Assembly: GCF_000003195.3 (NCBI RefSeq)
Contig: NC_012872.2
Location: 3,100,001-3,164,000 of the forward strand
DNA from: Sorghum bicolor
Taxonomy: Eukaryota; Streptophyta; Magnoliopsida; Poales; Poaceae
Reading direction: 5' to 3'
Length of the DNA: 64,000 nucleotides
Part shown: piece by piece, positions 21,623 to 34,120 of the stretch
Numbering within the stretch: the first letter of the stretch is position 1
How the letters are laid out: every line of letters starts with the position of its first letter
Translations under genes and position numbers: made by a program
Notes under the pieces: model-generated
What the model was told of the DNA's origin: nothing
What the model saw: only the letters and a program-made list of their open reading frames with translations
Database searches by the model: none

Positions 21623-22732
21623 TAAATTCCAAGGCTATTTTGGCCGCAGGGAATGGGCCACTGAAGTCACAGGTGCAACGCGAGGGGGAAGCGTAGGAGA
21701 TGGTCATTTGTTGATCACAATGAATCCTTCCATGCTAATATATTTGGGGTTCAAAGGCTCCGAGGTGTACAAAGTCAAACCATCCTAAATTTAACTAAAT
21801 TTATTTATGTAGAAATAATACTTATGACATCACCAAAGTTCCATTAGATAAATTACAAATATATTTTCGTAGTTTTATCTCTTTTTTGTGGTAGATGCTA
21901 ATAATCCTATTTACAAACTACAAATCATTCAAATAATCATATGTTTTAAGATAAGTGCAAAAGCCTTATATTTCACGACAGAGATAGTATATTGAGTACA
22001 CATGTATATCTCAAAATCGGGAAAATCTTCTTTGCAAACCATTTTCTCCTTAGTTTTAACTTCCGAACAACATGGGTTGAATGCACATTTATTATTTTTT
22101 TCTAGTCCGTCACTCCGTTTGCTTTTGTCAATTTCAGTATGCATCTGCTCCTGGCATCAACTGTAGGTTTCCACGTGCAGGGGTGGCAGGTGGGCATCTG
22201 TGAATCAAAGAAAACACGTCTTGGAGGTGCTCATATATGTCTTGAGGTGTTCATATATCTGTCACAACGTGTTGCTTCAATGAGTGCTTTTGCACAAAGT
22301 TAGCCAATACACAAATACCACTGTCATCTATAGACAACAATGACAACTAACTGATAACCTGCAAGGTTATTATTATAATGGGGTTTTTCCTCAAAACTAG
22401 CAACTAACCTCTTGCGTTGGGGTGGTGAGAAAATACCTTGAGTTGAGGTCTGAGTATAACAGGTCCGAGTACCGAGCGCCCATTGCTTCTCCACAAGGCT
22501 CATACTAGGCGCTACGGCGTTGGGTGGTCAACCTGCCATGTGGTATTATAGAGAGTTGTTATGCACTACTTTTTTTTTAGGAAAAGAAGGGTTTTATTTA
22601 TCTAGGCCGAGAACTACAATTAGCGCTCAAGAGATCAATGACGCATGTAGGCGCTTCCCTCAACCATGTCGCAGTATGAATGTTACGCCTAGCTAAATGA
22701 AAGTTCATAGACAACTTTGTTAGGGGCTGTTT

Positions 22733-23357
22733 GGAACGTAGTTTTTTCATAGGAAAAGTGAAGGAAACGAAAACGGAGGAAAGGAAAATAAGGAGACCGT
22801 TTGGAACGAAGGAAACGAATGAAACCTTTCCTTCGGAAGAGTGTAGCAACAATACGATTTCACAAGGAAAGAAAGCATCCGCTCTCACCTCTTGTTTTGC
22901 TTTCCTTTGCGCTTGCCCGAGGAAAATCAAACGAGAAGAGAAAGATGAACAACTAATCACTACAAGAACTGGATGCTCCGTCGCCAAATCCGGCCACCAC
23001 GCCACTGCTACGCTCTAGGCCGGGGCCCGCTGCCTGCACCCAGCACTGCGCTGTTGCTCCGCCCCAAGCGCGCGGCAGGCTGCTGCTAGTCGCTGCTCCG
23101 CTCTGCGTCACGCTGCCGAGTCCGTCGGCGTCATGCAACTAACACAATATATATGATCATTTTATTAAGCACTAACAATGACTCTTTATCATTCACAGAC
23201 TCATGATTCCAGTGTTATGAATTCATGTGTTCCAAACACCCCTTTCAAGTTATTTCCTGTGTTTTTTCTTTCCTCTATTTTACTATTACATACTACATCC
23301 TATTCCTTTGTTTTTTCCCGTTCCTTCGTTTTCTATTCCTACGTCCCAAACAGGCCC
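22733..23357. mobile_element. Harbinger-type element, 625 bp, TTA target duplication
   Basis: The left end GGGGCTGTTTGGAACGTAG pairs with the inverse of the right end (GGGCCTGTTTGGGACGTAG). TTA flanks both sides (22730-22732 and 23358-23360). The interior has a GC-rich patch (about 22985-23130) but no transposase. Confidence 0.88.
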
Positions 23358-24149
23358 TTACACTCCTGATCTTCCAATCAAGTAAGATATTCCTTGGCTT
23401 GTAGAATTGTTAGCGTAGCAAGGAATAACCATAATTGTTTTCCACCAATCCAGTTGCGGAATCCGTTTCCAAGATCGTCGATTGTATAGAGGTGTAGATT
23501 ATATAGTCATCAGTGTATGCACTCATATTACTACCATACATAATCCATGTGGATTGAGTGTCTTTGAATTCATCATCTGTAATCTAATTAGACTGTCTTT
23601 GAATTCATTACCTGTAAGACTATACTAAACCTAGCAGGATGTAAAACACAGCGCACGTCTCGTAGACTCACAGCCTTCGTCGAACAACGGATTGATGAAG
23701 TGAAGCTCCAGACGTCTTCCACTGACAAGAATGTCGGAGTTGAACAACCGTGTATTCGAATTGTAACGTCATTCCTAGCAGCAAGCTGCCTGGGCAAGTT
23801 AACTCGATACATTCTAAGTTAACTCGATTCATTCTGAACAACCGTGCATTCCAATTACAACGGCATTCCCAGCACCGTGCAGCCTGGGCAGGTTAACTCA
23901 ATTCATTCATTCTTAGTTAACTAGACTTGGGATTTCATTCTAACCTTCAATATATAGAAGACGTATTGGATCATCGTTTCAGACGCTATTCAGTTTTTTT
24001 ATCGTCTGCAGTAAGTGTGGTTCAGACAAATACGGTGTTCAAAAAAAAAAGAAACAAGATTTGTTTGTACAACTGTAAATATTCAATATATTGAAAAACA
24101 ATGCTTAATGAGCAGGACAGATAACAGAAGCAGCAGTGCTTGTGTGGTG

Positions 24150-24960
24150 AGTTACTAATGAAGCACCTCCACGAGGAAGAAGGCGCTATCAGCGAAACTC
24201 CCAGGGAACATCGATCTCGGCCTCCCATGAATCGGAAGAACAGCTAAGCGAGTCAATCCGGGATTATGAAGGCCATGGATGCAAATCAGCAGCAAACTTA
24301 AAAATCAGCACGCAATGAGACCACACAATAACAAATATGCGGATAGCCGCACAGCTCCAACTCAAAGCCGATCCAAGAGAGGCGGCGGATCGACGGGCGG
24401 CTCCAAAAAAAAACCTCTAGGCCTCGCGTGTATCAGACGAGCACGGATCACTCGCTCGCCTGGGATTGTCGATGGCCACGCCCAATCTCATCTCGGGAAA
24501 GAAACGAAAAGTGCGGCCCCGCTCAGTGCTCAATCGAAAGAGACGAATCTGAATCTGAACGAAAAGGATTTGTTCATGAACCCATCTGCCATCTCGCAAC
24601 GGGATATGATGCGAAGGATGGGACGAAGCAGACGGAGATCCAGAACCGGTATCGGTTTTCTCTACGCCCGCAACGGAACCGGGATGGCACGAGCAAGATG
24701 CAGCCATCCGGTTCTCTCAAAGGCGACAGCTTCCTCAGCCTTATTTTCGAAATCATAGGCACACATATTCAAACGAAAAAGAAAAAGGCAATGAGCTACG
24801 GCAAGAAAAGCAGAAGAATCGGGAAAAAAAAACGAAGCGTGGAAATCTGGGCGATGGCGGCGGCGACGGCGCCATGGCCAGAGAGGGCCGGAACGGGTCG
24901 AGCTAGCTAGGGTTGAAGTGGCGGCGGCGACGGCGAGGGCAATGGCCGATGTGTGTGCCC
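24150..24960 (-). other. Possible minus-strand transcription unit, coding region unresolved
   Basis: It is downstream of the promoter candidate above. An ATG in a good context (gccATGGCG, complement near 24875) opens only a short Pro/Phe-rich frame. Further on, a frame running into a stop near 24137 reads SSDSWEAEIDVPWEFR, preceded by a possible splice acceptor (gcttag). This looks protein-like but I cannot join it to an upstream exon. It could be a small-protein gene, a non-coding host transcript or a decayed gene. Confidence 0.3.
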
Positions 24961-25136
24961 TCATATAGACGGCGGAGCGGAATGATGGGCTGTGGGCTGT
25001 GGGCTCTTGCCTCTTGAGGGCCGTGGAGCAGGCAGGAGTGTAGAGAAGAGAACCTGAGGTGTTCGTGGGCCTGTCGCAAAAAAAAAGAGGTGTTCGTGGG
25101 CCGGTAGAAAAAGCCATAATCTTGTTTCATAATGGG
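24961..25136 (-). promoter_or_regulatory. Housekeeping-type promoter candidate
   Basis: Read on the minus strand, several site II motifs (TGGGCY on the plus strand, at about 24984, 24992, 25000, 25064, 25095 and 25131) precede a TATA-like tctatatga (complement of 24961-24969). A telo-box AACCCTA (complement of 24908-24914) lies about 50 bp downstream of it. Site II plus telo-box is the arrangement of plant ribosomal-protein and other growth-related promoters. The motifs are seen; the activity is inferred. Confidence 0.55.
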
Positions 25137-25139
25137 CCT

Positions 25140-28100
25140 CATCTTTCGAGGTTGGATCAGTTTCGGGCTGCTTGTTTTCCGCAGTGGATGAGCCGCCAGC
25201 CCACCAAACCAGAAAAACTCGTCGTGGGCCTTTTAGGTACAAGGAGTACCGTCTTGTTGGACGCCGGCCAGGCAGGGTTACGACGACGACCCATGGTCTG
25301 GTCGATGCTCCGGGTCCGGCAGTCCGGCCACCGGCCGTCCAGGCGTCAGCACGCTGCGTCACCAGCCTGCGTGCTGCTGACCACATTTCCGGGATGCCGT
25401 CCGCCGTGGCCTGTAGCCGCAACACCAACACGGCAACAGGCAACCGATCACGAGGACGACACCATAGCTTTCCATATGTTACACGCGGTTCGTCCCTCCT
25501 TCCATCGGTTCCAATCTCGTTTCGTTTCAAACTTGCGCTTCCCACATACGGCCACTGGTCCCGGAGCGCGACAGCACGCGTTCCTTGTGCCGCCTCCGTG
25601 CCAGTCGCCGGCGGCCACGAGCTGAGATGTGAGCAGCTGGTGGTACCACCACGCTAGCTCCGGGCCACCACGCCCTACCAGCGCAGCGCAGCCAACACGG
25701 TGAGACATGATGCACACCGGGTCGTCGGCGTCGGTCACCGGCGGCACCTTATCAGCAGCAGCCAGCGGAGCGGCGGCCACTGGACTTGCATGCATGCTTT
25801 GCTCGGTGTTCACCTCAGCTGGACGACGAGGCTTCCCTCCTTTCATCGGTCGCCCGTGTTCAGACTTGCCGCTTTCAGACCATTTGCCTTCAGTTTCCGA
25901 TCTCCCAGCTGATGAGACAGACAGGGGCCAAGCTATAGAATGTTAGGTCAGTCAGTCCGTCATGGCCGGCAGCCGGCAGTTCCGACCTGTTTTCTTCTTC
26001 TTCTTCTTTTTTCTCCGAATTTGAAAGAGAAGGTTCTCCCATCAGGGAGCAGAACACAAAACCAAATCTTGTCTTGGATTCAGTCTGACTGTCTGACTGC
26101 CATTCCAATCCAAGCCGCAGGATTCTCCAAGGATAAGCAGCTCCGACTCCGACGTCTTGGTCTCTCTTGTCCACTGTGCATTGGTCTCACATGCCGCGGG
26201 TGCATGCGGGTGGGTTCGGTGGCTGTAGACTTCACGGCCGGTCGCCACTCCATCGCATGCCATACATGTGTGCGTACGTGCATGCTGCCGCGCGCCCGCC
26301 CCTGTCGCGCTCTCTGGAGCCTGCTGGTGGCAGTCGTCCGGATTGAATTCATCTGTTGCCCAATAACAGCGAAACTCGGCCAGAGCTCCGGTGATATTTT
26401 GAGCCTCTCGGGGTGTTCGAGACGTTAAAGTTTAACCAGTATTGTAACTCTTTCGTCTTATTTGATAATTACTGTCTAATCATAAATTAATTAAACTTAA
26501 AAGATTTCGTCTCGCAAATTCATCTTTAATTGTGTTTTAAATTTCGTAAATAGTCTATATTTAGTACTTCATGTATGTGTTTAAACTTTGAATATGACGA
26601 GAGTTAAACTTTAACAATAAAAACCCTTATTATGTCCGTACCGTATCGTTTTCGTTTCACTTGAGCACATGGTGTACTGTGCCTGTGCCTGTGCCTGCCG
26701 CCTCATCTCGGCCAAACTGGCCGGCCGGCCCCACCTCACCTCACCTCATCTCGTTTTCTGCGTGCCGCCCCCACCACACGCCGGCCAGCCAGCAGCACGA
26801 CAGTGTTTCCACGGTCCGCCGCCACAGAAAAAACGATGCCCAGCCCGGCCGGCATGCAGAAGGCCGGAATTCGTGGCAACAACTGCGACGGGCGACGGCG
26901 CAGGCAGAGGCAGCGGCCACACGGTTTGCTTTGCTCGCCGTCGGTCAGAGCTCGGACAGGCTGGGCATGCATTATCTATCCAATGTGCAGCGCGAAGCCA
27001 TGGGATTTGGATCGGAAGGCATACAGTGCCTGCCTGCCGGTTTATGTCACGCCGGACGGGATGGATGACGAGACGGCGTGATGCAATCAAAACGCGAGAC
27101 TTTGAGCACCGGGCGGATGCAGAATTTTCTTCGTCAGGGAAGGCGACATGCATTGCATCATTGCATGCTCCCTTGCTTGGACCTTGAGACTGAATGAACC
27201 GCATATTTCCAAGCATGCATGGCAATGGCAACAAGGACGAGCCAACGGACGAACAGTTTGTGTTTGGATTGGATGGCGGGAAATGCATGCGTATGAGGTG
27301 ACGACGACGACTTCGAGCTGCTCGGAAGCGGTCGCTCAAACATCGCATTCCGACCTAAACAGAGGATTGCTCAGAATATACAGATCCTAAGGATCATTGG
27401 TGACACAACATTAATCCGGATGACGCCACCGGATCAAGTGATCGATCCTCTCTTCGTTTCGTTTCAGTGCTTCTGAATTCCCGGATTGAGACGCAGAAAT
27501 TTTAGATTTCACATGACACTCAGGAACAGGAACGTGAAGAAAAAAATTCCTGCATTCGGAACAGGAATGACCTGAAGGAGAAATGGGGATAGGAACAACG
27601 GAAAGGAGAGCAAAAGGGGGGGCAGTAGAAGGGGATGTGTCACGTGCAGACGTGCTTGCTGCTATCCAGACTGCGATGATGTTCATCCTCTGCTCAAAGT
27701 GCAGTGGATATGATTCTTCTCTCTCTCTTTAGTCTTTACACATAAAGAATGGATAGGATAGGAGGGAGCAAGAGATTCTTCAGAACTGCGAGAACCACAA
27801 CGCTTGCATGCTCAAGCTTCAGGATAAACCACAAAAGACGATGATGCAGCCTGCAGTATTCTGTTGCTGGATATCTATCTGAACTGTACTGGTTTGGTTC
27901 CTTTGCGATCAATCCACCAAGAATAACATCTCCGGCTTCATTTCCCCATCCGATTTGGATCTCGATGCCCCTCCTACTACCTTGTCTTGGCTTTCCTTTT
28001 TTTCATGTGTGGTCTGGTCACTCATTCGCAGGTTGCAAGGGCGGACAGAATCACCACCAGGAGGAAGCATGCATTGTTGATCGAGGCCAACCTTTGGAAC

Positions 28101-30983
28101 AGACAACGTTGGTGGCGAAGCGATATTCCTTGATGGACGTTGCATCAAATCAAATCATTATATGATGTGTTCTTTCCCTTCAGGCAATAAATCTGTCTAA
28201 ATAAGTTTTCCACAACCGCGTTATTCAGATTTATCTTTAGTGTGTGTTTGGTAGGGTTCCAAATTCTTATATAAACGTTGTTTCTTTTTTGCTAATACAA
28301 AAATGGGATTCACTTCGAACCGTTTCGCCTTGAGAATCTGAAACGTATAATACTATTTTTTTTCTAGAACTACGTATAATACTATTTGGCAGCCAAAAAA
28401 CCTTCATCGACAGACAGTATCATGTATGTTACTGGTGCACCAATGGAATCCACAAGGCATCTCAGCTAATGTGAATAGATAAGGATGTTTTTTTATGAAA
28501 GATAAGGATGTTTCATACAAAGTGTTTCTTTCTAGTACAGTTGATTGTCAAACACCTAACGTGCCAAAGTTATTCGAGTAGTACCCGCTTGTGCCACTAC
28601 AAATCATTGGAAGGGTTTCACTTTCACAAGGGTACTATAGCATTATGCATGATGCTTGAGAAGCTGAAAGATGAATAAAGAGGAACAAGTGGCGACATTT
28701 TTCCATTCTGAGTAAACCAAAAGCCTCCAATCCTGCAAGGCTGCAACTGTGGTTAGTAAAGCACAATGCTGTGTAAACAAAAGAAGGGATTTGGTTCATA
28801 TGTATCTACTCTGAACTTTCATATCTTTTATATAATATGCAACTGCAAGTATGTTAATCTGGATGAGAGTATGAGACGCACCTTCTTTTATTTGGAGCCT
28901 TCTTTACTTTACTTTGGTAGTGCGAGTTAAAACAGCCAAACGTCATTGTTCTCCATCCACTTGTGGCAGCAGTCATCTAAACAGTAAAGAGAGACCTGCT
29001 ATTTGGGTCTACTAATGAATGATAAGGAGAAGAAACATGAAGTCCATAAAAAACACAGGATAATGCCACTACCAAAAGTTGGAATTTACAGTACAGAAGT
29101 GCCTAGTAGACCGATAGAGTAATACTCTATCCAGTTCATATTATAAGTCATCCGAAAACGAAATACAAGGAGATGGGGTAGAGAAGAACCCCCTTAAAAA
29201 AATACTAGTCTGAGAGACTCTGACCTTTTCCTTCACTGAATCAATCCATAAACAAATGAACAATGTTAGTGGGTAACAGATATAGTAAAAAAGAAAACCG
29301 GTATGATTTTTCTACAAGCTATGTATGACAAGTCTACTAGAAGGTACAGAGTACTAGATATCTCCCTGTTGTGGTTGTTATGGTGATGACCTTTTTGTCG
29401 ATTGTGTACCTTGGCACCTAACCTTGATAACAATGCTTGCTTGCATAGTAAGGGCTCCTTTACTTCTCTATTCCTTTGGCCACTTATTTGGCCAATGCTG
29501 GTAATCTTTGGTACAACAGAAGCCAGAGGACTATATATATCGACACATGATATCTTCAGTCACCGAACACCAACAACTTTATATTGTCGTTTTGTTTATC
29601 ACATCCTATCACACTACATTTCTTATCGTTGTGTTCATCCAATTTCTTATCGTTGAACTATAATATTCAAGTCCAAACTCTGCACACACTTGCAGTATCT
29701 AGCTTGTTTAACATAGGTTTCAAATGAATCTCGTTTTACTATTCTTTTTTTCGGAGTTGTTGGGTTAGTTGAGATGTACTGGTTAGTGAACTAGTGTCTA
29801 GTGAGTCACTGATTCAAAAACTTGACGTCATAATAAATTCTGTTTTAACTACTAATTTTCCACTCGATTTCAAATGGAGCTTGAACATTCTGTTAAATAT
29901 TAATTTACATGGGAATTCAAAAATATACTTGATTATTATCCTGCTTAGTATCTACCATATATTTATTATATTTTCATTCGTCTGGAACCACTTTAAGGGC
30001 AGTTTGCTATTGCTGATGGCTCTGTTGTCCCTGCTGATACAGTTTCATCTCCTGCCTGTCTGAAAAAAGAAGGAACCATGGAATGAATTTACCCCTTTTT
30101 TGTAGCAAGACTAGATGATGCATCAGCAACAGCCCAAAACACTGTAATAGTCCTTCAAGTACAACAGCTACATCATCCTAAAACGGGACTCAATCAAGTA
30201 CAACAGGAGGAAAATTAACCCTCAGATAATGACACTTATTCACCGTATCCGGACCAACAACTGGTCCGTTCCACCTTGTGTGGTGTACACGTTTTACCTT
30301 GCTGTTTGCACATCATGATATACTTAATATATATAGTAGATAGACAGATAGAGAATATATCTTGTCCAGTTCTGTCTATCTTATCTATTTCCTTTTTTTA
30401 TATATATGCCACAATAATGGGTAAACAGGAAAACATGCGCACACAGCCTTTTCCCATTCAGTTGACCCTGTCGGAATAAAAATCAGCGGCAACTATGCCC
30501 GCAAGATTGCAACGAGATTCCTGATATGAGCCACACAATAAACATATGTACAGACTGACAGCGACTGCAACATTATTGGAGCAGCACGCAGCAGCAGCAC
30601 ACCCCAGGTTGGGTTTGCAGATTCCTGTGGATTCTAAGCGCAGTTTAACTAGGCCAGCATCTGGGAGGGATTGAATTGTCAATACCATAACCGGGGGCAT
30701 GATCATGATGCCATGCCAATGCGTCGCCGTCATGGGGTGTCCAGGTGTGCGCTCCCCAGCGATTCGCTAGTCCCAGCCAAAGGCCACATCTTTCTCCCTC
30801 CCCCATTCCCATTTTAAGCAGAGCCGAGGCCCAGATGCAGTGCAAACATCCATCCATCTTCTTCTTCCCCCCTCACAAACATCTTATCCCTCCATCCAGG
30901 TCGGGACCGATCGAGGCCATAGAATTCCAGTCCGTTCCTCGTCCGTTTCCTCCTCCGGGGCCAGGCTTCACCGCACCTAGCTA
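25140..30983. other. Intergenic, no gene confidently seen
   Basis: GC-rich patches (25.2-25.9, 26.7-27.1 kb) alternate with AT-rich DNA. Overlapping open frames on both strands lack domains. Around 28030-28130 a plus-strand frame after a possible acceptor is open for about 33 codons but matches no family I know. The 28.2-30.6 kb stretch is AT-rich and featureless to me. Confidence 0.4.
26409..26628 (-). mobile_element. Tourist-like MITE, family B, degraded
   Basis: It contains gttaaagtttaac near the left end, ttaaaagatttcgtctcgcaaatt in the middle and ttaaactttaacaataaaaaccc at the right, the reverse of the 7467-7699 element. The termini are eroded. Confidence 0.7.
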
Positions 30984-31029
30984 GCTTTCTTTCTTGTCGT
31001 TCGCCGCCGTGTGCCGTGCCGTGCCGTCC

Positions 31030-32425
31030 ATGGCTAGGAAGTGCTCTAGCTGTGGGAACAATGGCCACAACTCGAGGACCTGCAGCGGGCACGGCAGGAC
31101 GACGGTCTTCGTAGGCCACGGCGGCATCGGCGGCGGCGGCGTGAGGCTGTTCGGGGTGCAGCTGCACGTGGCCGGGTCCTCGCCCATGGCCATGAAGAAG
31201 TGCTTCAGCATGGAGTGCCTGTCGTCGTCGACGTTGTCGTCCGCCGTGACGCCGACGTACTACGCTGCCGCTCTCGCCGCCACCACCAACAGCAACTCGC
31301 CGTCGGCGTCGTCCTCGTCGTCGCTCGTGTCGGTGGAGGAGGCTCCTGAGAAGATGACCAACGGGTACCTCTCCGACGGGCTCATGGGCAGGGCGCAGGA
31401 GCGGAAGAAGGGTGAGTTCCACGGCCCCGAATTTCATTCATCTAGTTGTTTCAGAATTTTGCAACCTGCTACTGTACTATAGCTGTCTCACTCGTTTACT
31501 CCGTACTTGTAATTCATCATCAGAGGATTAATGAGACTTCGCAGCATATTATATACGTACTGTATATGTCATAGATAGATTATGATAGAATAATACTCCT
31601 ATTTCGGCAGCTTGTTTGAGTTGAGCTAAGTAAGTCTGAAAAAACTCTGTTTGATCTTCTTCTTGTCTGGGTTCCAACCAACCATCACCAGGCGTTCCAT
31701 GGACGGAGGACGAGCACCGGCGATTCCTGGCGGGCCTGGAGAAGCTCGGGAAGGGCGACTGGCGAGGCATCTCCCGTCACTTCGTGACGACGCGGACACC
31801 GACGCAGGTGGCCAGCCACGCCCAGAAGTACTTCCTCCGGCAGAGCAGCCTGACGCACAAGAAGCGCAGGTCCAGCCTCTTCGACGTGGTACGGTCCCGT
31901 CCATCGCCATGCTTCCATCTATATATGTACCAGCACTGCTGGCGTGTCTGAATCGCAACAAGTGTTCCGTTTCAGGTGGAGAACGCTGACAGGGCGGCGA
32001 CGAGCTCCATTAAGGACAGGGAGCAGGAGCAGCGCCTGAGGCTCAAGGATGCTGCGATCGCGACGACCGCCTCTGCAGCAGCACCCGGAACGACGACGCC
32101 GACAGAGCTCCCGGCGCTGTCGCTCGGCATCATCAGCCGGCCAGCAAGGAGGCCTGAGCACGTCGTCCTGCCTCCGACCAGCCTGTCGCTGCAGCTGCCG
32201 CGGTGCTCGGCGGCAATGGGCAGCCTGGCCCTGGCCGCGCCGAAACACACACACCCTTCGTCGACCCTGACGCCGGCGGCAACGGCTAGTAGTAGCCAGG
32301 CGCTGCCGGACCTGGAGCTGAAGATCTCGATCGCCCGGCCGCAGAGCGACGTCCACCAGGTCCAGACTGGGTCGTCGCCGCCGCCGCCGAGGACGCCCTT
32401 TCTGGGCACCATCAGGGTCACATAA
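31030..32425 (+). CDS. Single-MYB (SHAQKYF) transcription factor with CCHC zinc knuckle, MYBS3/KUA1-like
   Basis: Exons 31030-31411, 31692-31888 and 31976-32425 total 1029 bp, giving 342 aa; the introns are GT-AG with consistent phases. The N terminus has a CX2CX4HX4C zinc knuckle (C5, C8, H13, C18). An RLFGVQL motif (39-45) corresponds to the R/KLFGV repression motif of this family. The MYB-like repeat spans about 130-176, with W131, W151 and SHAQKYF at 169-175. Two LxLxL (EAR-like) stretches follow, LSLQL at 263-267 and LELKI at 306-310. Relatives bind TATCCA-type elements and often repress sugar- or growth-related genes; by family this is a nuclear DNA-binding repressor. A Gly-rich insertion separates the knuckle from RLFGV. 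The start is the first ATG after a repeated gtgcc leader. The paralogue name is not settled. Confidence 0.95.
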
Positions 32426-33988
32426 CCGAAAAGACGTCGCCGACGACGACGCGGGAATATCCTGCTGGTAGATGAAGAGCAGCTTTTGCTCATCTGAAGA
32501 AGGGTTGGTTCAACGACGGGACGAGGTTTGGGAAAACTGAAAAGGAGGAGCTTTTGGCAGTGGTGTATGAGCGTGTGTGTTGGTGGCAGCCGTGACGACG
32601 ACGACGATGGCGTCGTTTATCATGTGGGTGTAGTGTAATATCATCATCAGAAAGATGGAAACTTTACTGGCCTAATTTAGTCTATGTTGATTTGTTTGTT
32701 TTTCTTGCAAATAAAGAACGGCTGCCATTGCCATGCACTACTCTACTCTCTCTCCCGTCTCGCTCGATACCTTTATGTTGACACAAAGGTAGGTCGATGG
32801 TGAGAGATGAGCTCACCATATTCAGCTCAGTTTTTTGAAAGAATATATTCAGCTCAGTTGCTTGCCTCTATTAATATCAATCAGTACTATGATAGTACGT
32901 AGTATAAAAGTTTAGTTTGCAGGTGGAGGGTTAGAAGGATACGCAACCATGGCTGTGCCAAAGTGCCAAGAGCTCCTGTTCCTTTGTTCCTACACGATGC
33001 AATTATGCGAAGGCGAAATATCCTTTTGTCGTTCGTTGAGCTGGAATCTTGTTAGGCAGGAGTTGGGTTTTCAGTGACGAGGATCTCTACGGTCCGAAGC
33101 AAAGCCACGTCGAACAGGATCTTATGCTGCTGTTAATGCTGTTACCGGTGTAGTAGGAGAGCAGTAACAGTTGGATGGATGTCGTCAGTGGTGGGCAAAA
33201 ATTAGCATATGCTGCCCAACAACTAAGCGCGACCAAATTAACCTTGGACCACATCTCACGATCATTTTAATTTGACCGTACTGTATATGTAGTACTCCAC
33301 GGTGCAGTCGTGTCGAACTTGTCAATGCTACATGCCTCCGTAGGTCCACGTGGCCATGTAAAACACGGCGTCACGTCCAACCCGTAGCTGATACGTTGTC
33401 ACCCGTATGAGGACATGGAAATTACTACTACTACTACTAGTGGTTAGGAGTAGCAGTCAGACCCGTGTATCTGACGCAATTAAGAAGCACCAAGATTGTA
33501 ATTATAGTACCCAGGATCGGATTAGTATCGTCCAGAGCCACAGGATCGGATTTGACGTCGATCCGTCGACGGAACAAAATATCTTGTGTGATGATATGTG
33601 CGTGTCCAATGTTGTCGCAAACCGAACGCCCCGCCGCCGGAGCTTGGACAGGTGGCCGCCGCGTGTTGGCGCCTGGTGGCGCGGCGACGCACGGCAGCAG
33701 CAGGACACGCGGGGACGCGAGCCGAGCTGGGCGTCTGGGCTGGCAAAGGCCGAGCGGTGGTTGCATGCAGCACCATGCATGATGCGTAGGCGTCGCTTTC
33801 TTCGTCGTCGTCCTCCGGGAGCCAAGAACAAATCAATCAGATTCAGATGGTTAGATGGGCTCTCCATCCTGCAGAGATTTTATTTTTTTTTTTCACGCGA
33901 CTCGTACCTAACAGAGCACCGAGCACGTACGTCTCTGGTTTGCCGATTCGAGCATGAAGAACGAGCTCCACGGATCTGCCTGCCATTA

Positions 33989-34120
<132 letters not shown>

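Noticed and set aside
27909..28165. Possible exon around 28031-28130 (frame VARADRITTRRKHALL on plus, or a 79-codon frame on minus)
   Set aside because: A plausible acceptor precedes the plus frame, but no upstream exon, donor or family match could be found, and both strands are open.
30994..31029. Upstream start for the single-MYB gene
   Set aside because: The open frame extends upstream only through a TTG; the ATG at 31030 gives the family N terminus just before the zinc knuckle.
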